Of a stretch of DNA of 64,000 nt, positions 1 through 12,499 are shown piece by piece. Each line of letters starts with the position of its first letter. Position 1 is the first letter of the stretch. Source of the stretch: Conus ventricosus (Eukaryota; Mollusca; Gastropoda; Neogastropoda; Conidae); the NCBI GenBank assembly GCA_018398815.1, contig CM031604.1, positions 54,268,557-54,332,556 on the forward strand, read 5' to 3'. The position numbers and the translations under genes were made by a program. Under the pieces are notes generated by a model. It was not told the origin of the DNA, searched no databases, and worked only from the letters and a program-made list of their open reading frames with translations.

Positions 1-19
1 AAATTGTTATTCGTGTAGT

Positions 20-700
20 CAATACTGAATATTGAGTTCCTTCTCTTGGATCGTGTGGGTTGTTCTGTGTTGCAGTGGAAGAGGATAATGACGCGAAAAA
101 TGTCACATTCAATTGATTCATGTCCACTGCAGAGTTTATAAAACATTTTCAGATTGGTAGCCGCACCTAATTCGTAAGTTCAAATCTTTAAGAAGAATTG
201 AAATACACACGAACAAACAAATCGCAAGACAAAAAAATAAGTTTTTTTGTCTTGTGATTCGTTTGTTCATGTTTAGCGGATACGATACCAATTAAAAAAA
301 AAATTGTTCAGGATTCCGTCTGCAGTCGCCTTACTTTGGAACCGATTTGTTTATAGTACATTATTGTGATACATGGTTCTTATTTTTTCCAGTTTGCAGT
401 TCAGTTTAGCATGATGTAGTTCTCCAAATGTGTCTGATGGAAAACGGGTTTTGGTTCTTGTTGGTTTTCAGCGTACCGACGACCAAGGCGGACGTGCCTT
501 CAGATGGCGCGATTGAGGAGGGCCAAGGCAGAAAACAAAAAGTTGAGGAAGCAAATTGCTCTCCTCACGAAATTGGAAACCAGAGCTCGACTGCTCTGGT
601 TTTATAGGAAAAAAAAAACATTCAGAAGAATTATCTTGTGGGGATGCTTTTGAGTTCCCCTGCTGGAGTTCCCCCTGCTGTGTTCCCCAATGGTAATTCC
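20..700 (+). repeat. Dispersed repeat R2, copy 1
   Basis: This stretch matches 12500-13165 in inverted orientation. Shared blocks include a GGTTTTCAGCGT segment near 463, the block around 575-600 reading CCAGAGCTCGACTGCTCTGG, and the first 150 bases, which pair with 13020-13165. Small indels separate the copies. No coding frame is shared, so this is an uncharacterised dispersed repeat rather than a gene. Confidence 0.7.
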
Positions 701-1119
701 CCATTTCTGTTCTTCTCTTGTCATCTGCTTTTTCTTCCGTTTAATTCGTTTTTTTTTTTTTTTTTTATATAGTTTACAGCCTTTGTAGACCGTGCTCCTA
801 TCCGTCTTTTAGTTTACAGCCTTTGTAGATCGTTCTTCTATCTTTCCTTAAAAATATATATCAAGGCAGCTTTCTTTTTCTCTGTTGTTTTTTTTTTTTG
901 TATCTGGAAATAAGTTGGTGAAAATTGTGCACACTGTCCGGTGTGGACTCTAGCAATCCATTTGAGTCTGCTTGTATGGTTATATATATATAACATAAGA
1001 AACTAATAGATTCCAAGGATCAGTAACCGTGCACCATTCCAGCAGCTTACAGAGCAGCTTGGTGTTGTAATGACTACTTCTTCAATCTAAGACATAAAAG
1101 CAAGCTTTGTTTATAATTG

Positions 1120-1800
<681 letters not shown>

Positions 1801-4800
1801 AGATGAGGGCAGGTGAACAAGTGCCCGGCGCCTGGTGGTTTGCGAGAAATCCTGGCTGGAATCGCGGGATGACGGACTTGTTCTGGGGGGAAGGCGATGT
1901 CTCCAGCAGGGGTCACTGCGAGACCGCGAATCTTACTCTGACGCCGCACATAAGCGAGAGTGAGAAGAAAGTGGTCTTGTAAGAGAGGGGCCCGAAAGAA
2001 ACGTAGGAAATTGGCTCGAACGTTAGTTACCGAAGGAAGTCCGAGATGAGAAAGGGGTTCCATCAAGCCTCTCGGCAAGGGGATTGGGCTGTTCTGAGAG
2101 TAGCTTCCTGGGAGGCCTTTGGCTAGAAAGCAGCAGCTGGACGCTTCTTCCTCTTCCCTCTAGAGGCTGTCTGCTGCAATGTTCATGGGCGGGAAGAGTG
2201 GTCGATGTGGGGTGGGCTGGATGGATATGAACCTTTGCTCTTCGAAGTGCCTGCGCTGTCATTGGGACAGTCCTGACCCGGGAGCGTCTCTTGACGCTGC
2301 TGCCTCAACCCCCTCAAACTTTCCTCCCACTATTAGATTGTTCGTCTTTGTATTTGTCTGACTTTATTCAAGGTTTAAAAGGCTGTGCCAGTCTTGAATA
2401 AACGTTACTCCGAGTTACCTTTTCTTGTGGGAGCAAGAGTTACCCTACTTGTTTATTGTTTATTCCTCAAACTTGATAGTAAAGACGTTTTCGTGGGCAC
2501 AATCTCCAGGCGGTTCACCAACATGATCCCATGCTCGGGTTGGTGCCACCGACCTTGGCCTCAGGGCTGATGTGGTTTGAGCGATTGCCGCTTTCCAGCA
2601 ATCACAACCTCACGCAGCCCTCTGAATGTAGTTCTCCGGTTCTACGAGAAATCCTTTCGGCTTTTTTTTTAACTTAACATACTTTACCCGTATGACCAGA
2701 GCTGACAGTTCCAGGGATCTTCATTGTAGCTTCCCACCCACCCCATACTTAAAGGATTCGGGCTTTTGACCTTCCTATAACTTAACTGTCGCAGAGGGGC
2801 AACATAGTAAGCTTACTGCATAGGGCGCCAAGAATGTTTTTCTTCCTCATACTCCCCGTTTGGCTTGAACGTATTTGACATGTCCAACTCTTGGTTACTT
2901 GTTCTTCCTATCTAGTACTGCTTTCGTATACAAGATGAGGAAACAGAAGCGACATTCCATTGTTAACATGGAGTCCCCGTTTTCCAGCGGGGATGATCAT
3001 TCAGGACCAGTGACTGTGTTGACAGTGGCAGTCGTTTGGGTGTCAAATACTGTTGGTAATCAATCTGTGACCTTAATGGCGAGGACGCGGGCCTACTTGA
3101 CCGTGTCCTCCAGTTCATTCCTTGGTAGGAGACGGGCGGACAGTGGTGCAAATCCTGATGTCCAATTGACCTGACCGGCGAGTCTGAGGTTAACAAGGAC
3201 AGTACATTGTTTAGCAGTTAGGTTTACTATGGGTTAGGAATCTTGAGGAGGAACAGTTGAAATAATACATGTTATACCAATAATCGATAAAAAATCACAA
3301 TTTTAATGGAGTACACGCACCTTTCGTTTGATGTTTGTCAGTGGAGCTTCTTTCTTTTTTAATTTTCGTTCCTTTCCTGTCACATGACATTATTATTATA
3401 ATTGAAATCGTAAACTTCAGTGTGCAGAGTACTGAAGGTGTTCATGTGCATAATGTTTATGGGACTCGGTATCTACTATGTAGGACTGTAAAAATTCTGT
3501 ATTTGTGATTCGTTATGCACATTTCATTGGCAATAAACATGTGCTTGTCCTTGTTTTTCTTGTGATCTGCCACGTTTTTGTAACCGTGGATTTGGTGATG
3601 CGCCGGCACCGTGAATTCTACCGTTAATTTGGTAAGCCATGCATGCTCAGACAAATGAGCCTGTTGTTGTTTTCCTTACGTCGTGCCTCTGGGCTTCTGG
3701 TATGTCCTAAGGAAATTGATCTTGTACAATGTGTTATGTTTTTGTTTTGAAGTTGTAAAGTATTAAGTGAATTGGAATATATGTGAAATAGAGCTGAGAG
3801 CGGGAGGACAAGTAAGGGGAGGGGTAGAGTCGTATGATCTGTGTGTGCATTTTTCCTGTACATATGAACAAGAAGTCTGTTCGTCACAGACCGATTGTCA
3901 GACGTATAAACTGTAATGTTAAGGAAACTGTGATGTTCAGTCACAGCATTTTTGTTTCAGTCGTTTGACAGTGTTCTGTTCTTGCAAACAGACATACTTG
4001 TATGCATCACCAGTACCCTGTCTTCTCCCCCCCCTCCCCCGTTGACTACTCACAGTAGTCCGGTGCTCCTCTTTTCCATTTTCTTTCTTTTTTGATTATT
4101 TCTGTGTGCTTTGTTTATATATTTTTTTAATTATTTATGCAACAAAATTTTTTGGTGATGCCCTTTTTTCCCCTTTTCTTTTTTTTTTCAATTTCGTGTG
4201 ATTTTCTTATTTTTGTGATGCCCTGTTTTACGCTGTACCTGTTGTGATGTCATTGGATGGGGGAAAAAGTGTAAGTGTATGTATTAATACATCTTTGGTT
4301 TTAAAAAGGGGAGGTGGTGTGGGGAAGGAGGGGGTTTGTACCTCCCCATCTATCTCTCTCTCTCTGGATGCCAGCTTTTTTCTCTGTCACCCAGTTTTTT
4401 TTTTTCTCCGACTTTTTGGCAGAAAATCTCCCTCTCTGTCTCTGTCTGTCGTGTCTGTCTTTGACAGGTAACATTAAACTACCTACCTGTCTCCCTTCGA
4501 CCAGTTGAGTCGCTGCCAACATCCTAAGACGTTTTTTTTGTTGTTGTTAAAAGACCAAGTATTGTTCAATGGACTTTGTGATCGCGTGAGTGCGCATGTG
4601 TGTGTGTGCAGGAGTTTGTAGCGCGTGTGTGCACATATTTGTGAAACGGCATTTTTGTATTTAATCAAATGACTCGTGAGTGTGGAGAGGGATGAGAGAG
4701 AAGATGCATGTGTAAATATTTGTAATGGAATGCACATGGGTGCTCTCACCATGATGCGTTTTTTGAGGTTGCTGATGACGGTATCATTCGTTTTTTCTGA

Positions 4801-4830
4801 AAAAATAAAAAGGTGAGGAAGAAAATCGTT
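1801..4830. other. Intergenic stretch without recognisable gene
   Basis: Only short unrelated open frames occur. 3300-4830 is T-rich and looks like untranslated or intergenic DNA. An AATAAA hexamer lies near 4804 on the plus strand, but no upstream coding exon supports a transcript end there. Confidence 0.5.
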
Positions 4831-5213
4831 TGTCTATAATGCGTATGGTTGTATGGTGTGCAACTTTGAATACAACGAACATAAACTCAGACACTCGTCA
4901 TACCCACCCCTACACTTTTTCTCTCCAAAGAAGCGCGCGCACTGCCACCACCAACATCCCAAACCAAATATACAATCGTAGCAGATGCTAAACACATGCA
5001 TGCTTTCCGTCGTTTTATCCTGTTTTCGCTCTATCACATGCATACAAACACTGGAACAAGAGCATACATACACACGGACGCGCCTACCGACACCACCACC
5101 GCTTACATACACACTCGCGTTGTCCTCTAACATAATGCAAAGAAGCGCTAAACAAAGGTAAAATTCACTACGAGCAAAGATTTTCTTGATTTCTGCATGA
5201 TGGATGTGAACTC

Positions 5214-5321
5214 TCTCTCTCTCTCGCTCTCTCTCACACACACAAACACACACACACACACAGAGACACGCGCGCGCACACACACACACGCACACACACA
5301 CACACACGCGCACACCTCCAC
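5214..5321. repeat. (CT)n-(CA)n compound microsatellite
   Basis: CT dinucleotides pass into interrupted CA and CGCA dinucleotides. The open frames across it are low-complexity. Confidence 0.9.
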
Positions 5322-8300
5322 CGACGTCTTCGCGCTAAAAACAACCGCACTGCACTGTAATTTGCCAGTTTGTTTTAGCACCTTTCATACGCATATTTCA
5401 CTCGCTTTCGTCTTGCTTTGGCGTACCCGTATTAACAAAGAACACGCTTGTGGCCAAGTTGTGACGTCACAGTTTTTCGTCCACAGATTGTTTTTTTTGA
5501 TGAATACACAATCGAAAGTGTGGATTCATACGCACGCGCGCGTTCGTGTGTATGTTGGAGGGAGAGGGCGGGGTGTCTTTCGACAATATTGTTCGTGAAA
5601 TGGATCTCATACTGCATGCAGGTTGCAACATTTCAGCAAACTATCGTCCATCTCTTTAAGTAGACCTCCAAGATGTTTGAAACTGGGCTTCACATGATTT
5701 GCAGGCGGGATACTGAATGCGGAAGTCGCAACATAAAAGCAAGAGAAATGGCATGTAAAAAACAATGAAAACAAAGGACGAGCGAACAAAGTCGCTTATC
5801 CGATCTCTGTGCAAACTGTGGTGTAGGTGTAGGACCCCACAGTCTGCACGTAGACCAAAGTGATGAAAGGCTGTTGGTTCGACCTTTGTTTCCATTGTTT
5901 TGAATGGTGTTTGTCCTGTCTGAAGAAGACCCAATGGGTCGAAACGCGTAGTATCTGTGTTGTAATCCGTTCCTTCGTCTGGCGGCTCAATGATTCCATT
6001 TGTGTTTTCATGAGCTTCAAATGCCAAAGCTGATGTACTGTTTGGCCATGATAAACAGAACCGTTCTAATTGCTGGAAGTTAAAGGCTTCTGTTTTTTAT
6101 GGCATGTTTATTTGTGGGAACTGTGGGACCAATTAATGGTTAGAGTATTTGCCTTCTGCGCTAACAGCGAAGAGTTCAAAGCATTTGGTTTTAAAGCTCC
6201 ACTCAGCAGTACATGGGTATTGTGATTCAGGCCATGGAAGACTGAAGGCTGCCGAGGGACAGGCGTGGGTTTCAACACCTAACTGGCTATGCCCCGCACA
6301 AGGTTAACCCTGGACAGTTTACTGCCTCAAAGTCCATTTGGCTTTAGAGACTAAGGAATTTAAAGCCTTTTTCAGTTTAAACATATTGTGAAATCTTAAC
6401 AAAATTTTCCCATCATTTAAGAGACAAATTTTGTTCCATTTTCACATTACATCAATAGTGCCATCAGAAGTCGTAACATAATAACATGGTGTTCTGAAAG
6501 GTATTTTTTTTTATTAGAAGCTAAATTTTTCCTGTTAAACAGTATTACAAAATAAGACAGTTTGACCCGATTTTGGAATGCATACACCTTTACCTGGATA
6601 TCATTTTCAACAATGGAAACGCTCTGTGTGTAGTCATTGCAAAGTTTTACTCCAATTATTTTCTTTTTCAAATTATTTTGTACTTTTTAATACATTGACA
6701 AGAAAACAAAAACGGTAACACAGGAGCAAGTTTGAAGTGAAGCTTTATTGTACTTGCAAAAGAAGCCTGTGAGCAAGTTGATTTAGTTATGGAAGGGACA
6801 TAATCCACTTGATAAAAAAAAACCTGAATTGAAAGGAGAGCAAGGCTCCTAGGACCCACCTAGGGCCCATCTAGGTTCTGGCTAGATTCAGCTTGTCCAA
6901 GCTGGAACTGAGCCAGCTAACGAAACACGGAACAAACTACGAAACAAACGCAATTCATTTTGATTTATTCAGAGATTAAAAGAGGCAATGACAAATCTTC
7001 AATTGGCACATAAAGTATGGTTTCGAGCACGCATGAGCTTTCATCTTGAACGTATATAGATTACGAAAGCACACACACACACACACACACACACACTGAG
7101 ACAAGCTCAACCAAAGAGGGTGACAGACAAGGGAAAGTTACAAACGTGAAACTTATAACTAAGATTGAAATGTACCAGTTGTATGTAATTATTCAATTTC
7201 AGCCACATAGCTATGAGCTTGACTTGTTCAACAGACAAGGGGAAGTTTCTAACCAGTAAGAATTTAGTCTTTTAGTTATATGTAATAAACAAGTAATCGT
7301 GTTCATAGAGTTGCAAGTTTCCGTTTCAATTTAAGGTTTTGTCTTGCCGCCCGTTAGCCTTTTTTTCTTCAATCTTCGTCTCTCGATTCTCCATGACGCT
7401 GAAAACCAACAGAGAAATAGAAAGCTGAGGAATTCAAATGTAAAAAACAACAACAAAAAAACATGTATTAATCCAACACCCGAATGATTCTACTTTTTTT
7501 TTTTCAATTGGATACATTTGTTGTGAATACAGACACTGCACATAATTCGCAACTCCGATCAACAGCAGATCATTAACATGTTATGAAAATTCTCTAAGAA
7601 ACGACAGGATTTCACTTCAAAAATTAAGAACTTTGAAATTACTGTTTCCTGAATTAAGACAGCTACATATTTGGAATCATGTGCAGTTTTGGCGGTTCTT
7701 ATGAATGCGACATTATTCGCGTCATTATCTTTTCCGACTGCAACACAAAACAAAAACATCTAAGAGAAAACTCAATTCGGTTGACTACAAATAAAACGAT
7801 CTTAATTTCATTCATGAACCGATTTGGACAGAAGTTAAAAAAAGAAAGAAGCTTATCCTCTACTACCTCTCCCGATCATGTTCTAAGTTACTGCTGTATG
7901 AATACCGTAGGCTGGGTGTACGTTCAATCAGTAAAGCTACGTAAGTACAGAGTACAAACACAGAGCTCTTGAGTAGTACGTAAATGATATCCAAGTAACA
8001 TTCTATGCATTAACAACGAGGTAAAGCGTACTGTTTTCGCAATGCTGATCAACAGCAGTGAAAACGATGTACAGATGACGCATCCAAATAAATTACCTTT
8101 CACAATTCCTTCCACTAAAAAGGAATAGATGCTGTTAGAAGAACTACCCAATGCCGCTACCAATGCTACTACTAACATGAATTTGAAGCAAAGATAAATG
8201 ATATAAATAAATAAATCCATAAAATAAAATAAACGAATCTAAAAATACAAAAAAGTTTCAACAAGTCTGTGACAATATGTCTAAAGCCAAGTTCCTCAAA

Positions 8301-8364
8301 ACAAGAATCTGAGGCTGACAACAAACATAACATTATTCCTAAATGTACATACAACCAATAAACA
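5322..8364. other. Intergenic, mostly unassigned; small repeat fragments
   Basis: No gene is recognised. It holds a hammerhead-like relic near 5920, a (CA)12 tract at 7073-7096, and a short R2-like piece at 7345-7430 (compare 17680-17770: both end in a TGACACTGAAAACCAAC or ATGACGCTGAAAACCAAC block). The rest is AT-rich sequence with no supported feature. Confidence 0.45.
5911..5960 (+). ncRNA. Hammerhead-like relic of a Penelope-like element
   Basis: The sequence shows CTGAAGA (5920-5926), a 5-bp hairpin GACCC-aat-GGGTC (5928-5940), GAAAC (5941-5945) and a CGCGTA step. This is the order of a type I hammerhead core, except that the invariant CUGAUGA reads CUGAAGA and an extra A precedes stem II. 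Such cores are known in the pseudo-LTRs of Penelope-like elements. No reverse transcriptase frame adjoins this copy, so it is probably an inactive fragment. Confidence 0.4.
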
Positions 8365-8700
8365 AAGACCGACATCCTTTGGTCTCATAAAGATGAATTG
8401 TACTTAAAGTGCTACCTACAACTTTTCATTTGTCTTCTCTAGAAAGAAAAGCAGTCATTGAAAAAAAAAAAAATACAGCAAAAACAAAAACAAAAAATCA
8501 TTTTAAAATGGCATATATGGGCAGACACAAACGTGAGGGGAACCAGCTGGACAGGAGGTTTTCAGTATCCGTCATTGCAGCCTAGCTGACCACGCAGAGC
8601 CTTTTCAGGGCTGTCCGACTGGCACAAGAAAAAAATGTCACTCTACAAAATAAGTAAGACCAAAGAAACAAACATACACTGCCATGACATCTCAATACCA
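8365..8700 (-). repeat. Dispersed repeat R1, copy 2
   Basis: It is inverted relative to 1228-1560 and in the same orientation as 14365-14670. With the latter it shares long identical blocks such as GAGGGGAACCAGCTGGACAG and CAGGGCTGTCCGACTGGCAC. Confidence 0.8.
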
Positions 8701-9082
8701 TAAATATATATCCAGCAGACGAAAGGCATAGGAGCAGGCAATATAAATAGATCTGCCTTCGAGAGGGATGACACTGGTTCCCTCATGCAGCTATTGAAGC
8801 GTTTTCATACTTAGGATATATTTTCTTAATTTCATGATCCCATTTTCTTCATCTTCGGACTCCCCCCCCCCCCCCCCCCCCTTTTTTTTTTCTTTTCTTT
8901 TAAAGTTTACATCTGCCAATTCATTACTATAATGATGGAAGAATTGTTAGGCTGTCCTTGTTTTTCCCCCACTACTTAATTGTTCAGCATTTTGTTGTTT
9001 GGTCAACCAGTGTGAGATTGCGTCTCTTAGAAGATCAAAGTAAAGGTTGTTCTGCACAATTCATAGCCGCTGACAATGTTTG

Positions 9083-9235
9083 TAGCTAGGCAGCTTACGG
9101 CGATTTTTTGACTAGATGGGGACAGACCGGACAAAAATTTGATATTTTTTTCCTAGCTACCTACATGCAAAATACTTCCAATTTTTGCTAGGCCCCATGT
9201 GCACAGGTCATACTGACAGCATGTACGTGCCAAAA
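9083..9235 (+). repeat. Left terminal inverted repeat of the 2.7-kb transposon
   Basis: The outer 15 bases match the right end perfectly in inverted orientation. Inner matching blocks are at about 9115-9140, 9182-9198 and 9219-9229, with unmatched spacers between them. Confidence 0.8.
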
Positions 9236-9314
9236 TGCAATTTTTCATGTTTCGCACTCCGAAAATTGGGAAAAAGCGCTGTTAGATGGAAGTGATGAAT
9301 TAAAAAGTAGTAAG

Positions 9315-11330
9315 TTGGCACTCTGTTGTCATACAGTGGGGTCCGAGAAGCACTATCACCATGAGGAAGGCCTATCAACTCAACACAGCTTCAGAGGGCA
9401 AGTTCTGAGCCTTGCAAAGACTATCAGTGATATGGGTAATCCCTTCATGAATGACATTGCAGAACTGTTGGTGCTGGATACTTGTGATGAACGAATCAGT
9501 GACCAACAGTGTCCGCACAGTGGAAAAACTTGGAAAGAGCCAGTATGATGATTACCACAAGTCAGTTTTGATAGACTGCACCTGAGCAGTTCATGACCCT
9601 ATCAAGAAGAACTCCTCTCCACTCTTCAGGTGTCCCACACCAAAGGAAAAATCTAAACAAGCTGACAAAGTATCAACTTTGAAGGCTGATGTCAGTCTTT
9701 TTTCACAGCTGTACATTGTGGCCCAAGACAGAGAAACAGATGTGGGTACCTTTTTCCAGCACGAAAATAACCCATACCCACCTTCTTTTGCAGACAGAGG
9801 GAAACTGCGCCTTGGCAAGAAGTCAGACTTGTTCAAGTGCCTTGTACAAGCACCTGATACAGACACTCCAGGTTCACTTGAGACACAAGACCTTGATGAT
9901 GACACTGATTTGGCAGCTTGTCTTCAGCATGTGGCTGAGGCGGAAAGCTCAGATGGAGAACTGGATGTTCTAGACCTTGATGCAGGTCTACGTTCCTCTA
10001 TAGAGCAGACATCAGCGTCACAGCAGCTCGAACCCCCTAGCACTTTCGACACAAAGATTCTGGATGACACTGCCATTTTACACTTCCTCTTGACTGCTGG
10101 AATCTCAACCTTTGAAGATTATGCCAATTATGTTTTCCTACCGTACATCAGAAACCAGTTGGAAGGTGCTGACAGAGTGGATGTGATGTGGGGCACATAT
10201 CGCAGCAGCAGTATTAAAGAGAGTGCACGAGAGAAGAGAGGCAAAGGGATCAGGAGGAAAGTTGCTGGTCCAAACAAGATCCCTGGAAAGTGGCCAGACT
10301 TTCTCAGAGACTCTGACAACAAACAAGAACTCTTGGCTTTCCTGTCAGAGAAAGTTGCCACAGCTCAGTTTTCTAATGGAAAAGTAGTTGTCATTACATC
10401 AGGCCAGAAAGTTTTGATCACAGGAGCGGATCACAACATGCCACACAATGATCACGAGGAAGCAGACACAAAGATACTGCTACACCTGCAAGATGCACTG
10501 CAGACTGGCTCCTATACCTGCATAGTTCGCTTAGCATAGTTCGTCATCATCACCGGAAAGTTCCGCCAGCTTTAGGCATTGTGTCCAGCAGCAGACGTTT
10601 GGGTTGCTTTCAGCACAGGGAAGAATCTCACCTACTTTCTCATCAATGCTATCACCCATGCTCATGGAGAGGAAAAGTCTACAGCCCTCCCCACTTTCCA
10701 CAGCTTCACGGCTGTGACACAGTGTCTGCCTTTTTCGGCAAAGGAAATCTGTCTGCATGGGCTGCATAGAAATGTTGTCCTGCAGTGACGGAGGCCTTCA
10801 AGTTCATTGCAGAAAATCCCTTCATTGCCCTGGATGCTAACAGCCACCACTTCAGATTGCTGGAACGCTACACAGTTGTCTTGTATGACTAAACAAGCCA
10901 GCCGAGCTCTGTTGATGAGGCCCGTAGAGAGCTGTTTTGTCACAGAGACAAGATGATGATGGAAGCCCTTCCTCCCACACAAGCAGCATTATTACAGCAT
11001 TCAAACCGTGCTGTCTACCAGGCAAGCATTTGGACTACTGCTGACCAGCCCCAGCAGCAAGCACCATCTCAGGAGGGATGGGGCTGGACTCTGGACAAGG
11101 ACAGCAAGGCTCGGTTGCCTTTTTAGACGACACTGCCGATAGCATCTGCAGCTTGCAGAGAACTGGTCAAATGCGCATGCAAGGGTGCAAGAGGATGTGG
11201 CAGCAGATGTGGTTGCAAGAAAGGTGGATGGCCATGCACAAGATGGTGCAAGTGCAGCTGTGACAAACAGACGAATGGACATGCACAGACCAGCTGTGGT
11301 AGCCGATGTACATGCAAGAATTACCAGTGA
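9315..11330 (+). pseudogene. Decayed transposon protein with XPG/PIN-like motifs and Cys-rich tail
   Basis: This is a broken copy of an uncharacterised protein family that I recognise from repeats of corals and molluscs. Read in order it has MGNPF and VLDT blocks (about 9436-9480), VEKLGKSQYDDY (about 9515), a PLFR block, a long open stretch (about 9580-10535) ending in HNDHEEADTKILLH, then WVAFSTGKNL (about 10600), LHGCDTVSAFFGKGN (about 10700-10750), and a C-terminal Cys-rich segment (about 11150-11327) with repeated CxC pairs like a CRC/tesmin domain. The HEEADT and GCDTxSAFxGKG blocks resemble the Asp/Glu-rich and glycine-rich motifs of XPG/FEN nucleases. Breaks: frameshift near 9500, TGA near 9576, stop and loss of the expected DxD block near 10535, frameshift near 10700, TAA near 10892, TAG near 11124. 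No true start is visible. It ends with TGA at 11328-11330, inside the right TIR region's border. Confidence 0.75.
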
Positions 11331-11617
11331 GGACGTTTGGCAGAATCCTGAAAATGTAATGGTGAAGAAAGTTTTATGAAGGTGAATAAGCAGTTATAAA
11401 CACTCATGTCTGTGGAAATAAGTTGATGTCTAATTGTCATGTTTACTGATCTCTGGAAACAAGTTCCATCCATGTCGCGACGCGATTTTTTGGCATTATT
11501 TTTGGGTTTTGTCGTAAAAATGAATGTGTACTGATTAAAAATGTTTGGAAATGTATCCTCTTCTGATCTTATTCATTTAACTGATCACGTTGCCTTTAAA
11601 TTTGAAACACCTTGCTT

Positions 11618-11807
11618 TGACACGTACATGCAGTATTTTCCTCTGTTATTGCTATGGAAAAGTTTATGACGTCACGTGACTAGGCCCCATGGGTCAAATT
11701 TGATGGGGCCTAGCAAAAGGTTAATGGGCAGCGCCTACAGAAGTGCCTCACAAAGTTTGACACTTTTGTCCAGTCGGTCCCCATCATATCGTTAAGCTGC
11801 CTAGCTA
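11618..11807 (-). repeat. Right terminal inverted repeat of the 2.7-kb transposon
   Basis: It is inverted relative to 9083-9235. It also contains its own perfect 11-bp stem, CTAGGCCCCAT (11680-11690) against ATGGGGCCTAG (11703-11713). Confidence 0.8.
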
Positions 11808-12341
11808 TTGGGTTGTTGAACAGCAGAGCTGAGCACTCAGACTGTTCCATATGCGTTTATTTCCCTTGTATCCTTGAATTGATCCTCAAGCATAGTTCAA
11901 AGACTGTCCCTACATTTTATTCTGTTTAGATAATGTTTTTAGTTTTTCAGCAACTTGTTTCCACTCTACACTTTCGATTTGTTTCATTTACTACCCTTCG
12001 CGGGCTGCTTTGGGGGTGCAGTTGGATTCTTTTTTTTTAACACTTGGTGGTGAGAACACCATAGGATTATGTACTGTGGCGTGTCTTGATTTGACGCCAA
12101 AGATTACACTGGTATCAGCTGTTTTGAGCGACCTAAATACATCTAACAAAGGCACTAGAAGTAAGTAACGTAATTATAGAGATTTCTTCTTACAGCATGT
12201 GAAGTGTTGTTATTATGTTTCATAAATCACTGTTTTTCATTTTTGATACTTTTAAAAGCATAAGTCTTTGCCAAGTAATACTGATGAAAGAATTGTTAAC
12301 CTGGCATTGTAGTACCACATTACATAGGTATTCAGCTAACT

Positions 12342-12400
12342 TATATATATATATATATATTATATATATATATATATACACATACACATATATTTTTTTT
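12342..12400. repeat. (TA)n microsatellite
   Basis: Alternating TA from 12342 to about 12376, then TACACA variants and a T run. Confidence 0.9.
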
Positions 12401-12499
12401 TTTCATTACCACAAACAAGCTCAACTGACCGAGATAGCTGGAGTTCTTTCTGTACAATTTTTACTAACCTGTTGGAAGACACTATATAAACAAAACTTG

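Larger units (their letters stand above)
9083..11807 (+). mobile_element. 2.7-kb TIR DNA transposon, candidate Academ-like
   Basis: The ends are inverted copies beginning TAGCTAGGCAGCTTA. Further inverted blocks lie inside: GATGGGGAC followed by GGACAAAA, TTTGCTAGGCCCCAT, and GCATGTACGTG (left 9219-9229, right 11621-11631). A 3-bp direct repeat TTG flanks both ends (9080-9082, 11808-11810), and the relative at 16786 looks like an empty site. The cargo is one decayed gene (9315-11330). Three-base target duplications, TIRs and a protein with XPG-like motifs together suggest the Academ superfamily. That assignment is inference; the element boundaries are seen directly. Confidence 0.7.
8700..12170 (+). 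repeat. Dispersed repeat R3, copy 1, split by a DNA transposon
   Basis: The two halves, 8700-9082 and 11808-12170, form one unit once the TIR element between them is removed. The uninterrupted relative at 16690-17260 reads straight through the junction: GCTGACAATGCTTGGGTCC at about 16786 is followed by a TTGAACAGCAGAGCTGACCA block. A third relative is 50580-50935. Diagnostic blocks are AATTGTTCAGCA, GAACAGCAGAGCTGA and GAGAACACC. A C18 run lies at 8862-8880. Confidence 0.75.

Noticed and set aside
4804..4809. Functional polyadenylation signal
   Set aside because: An isolated AATAAA without any upstream exon.
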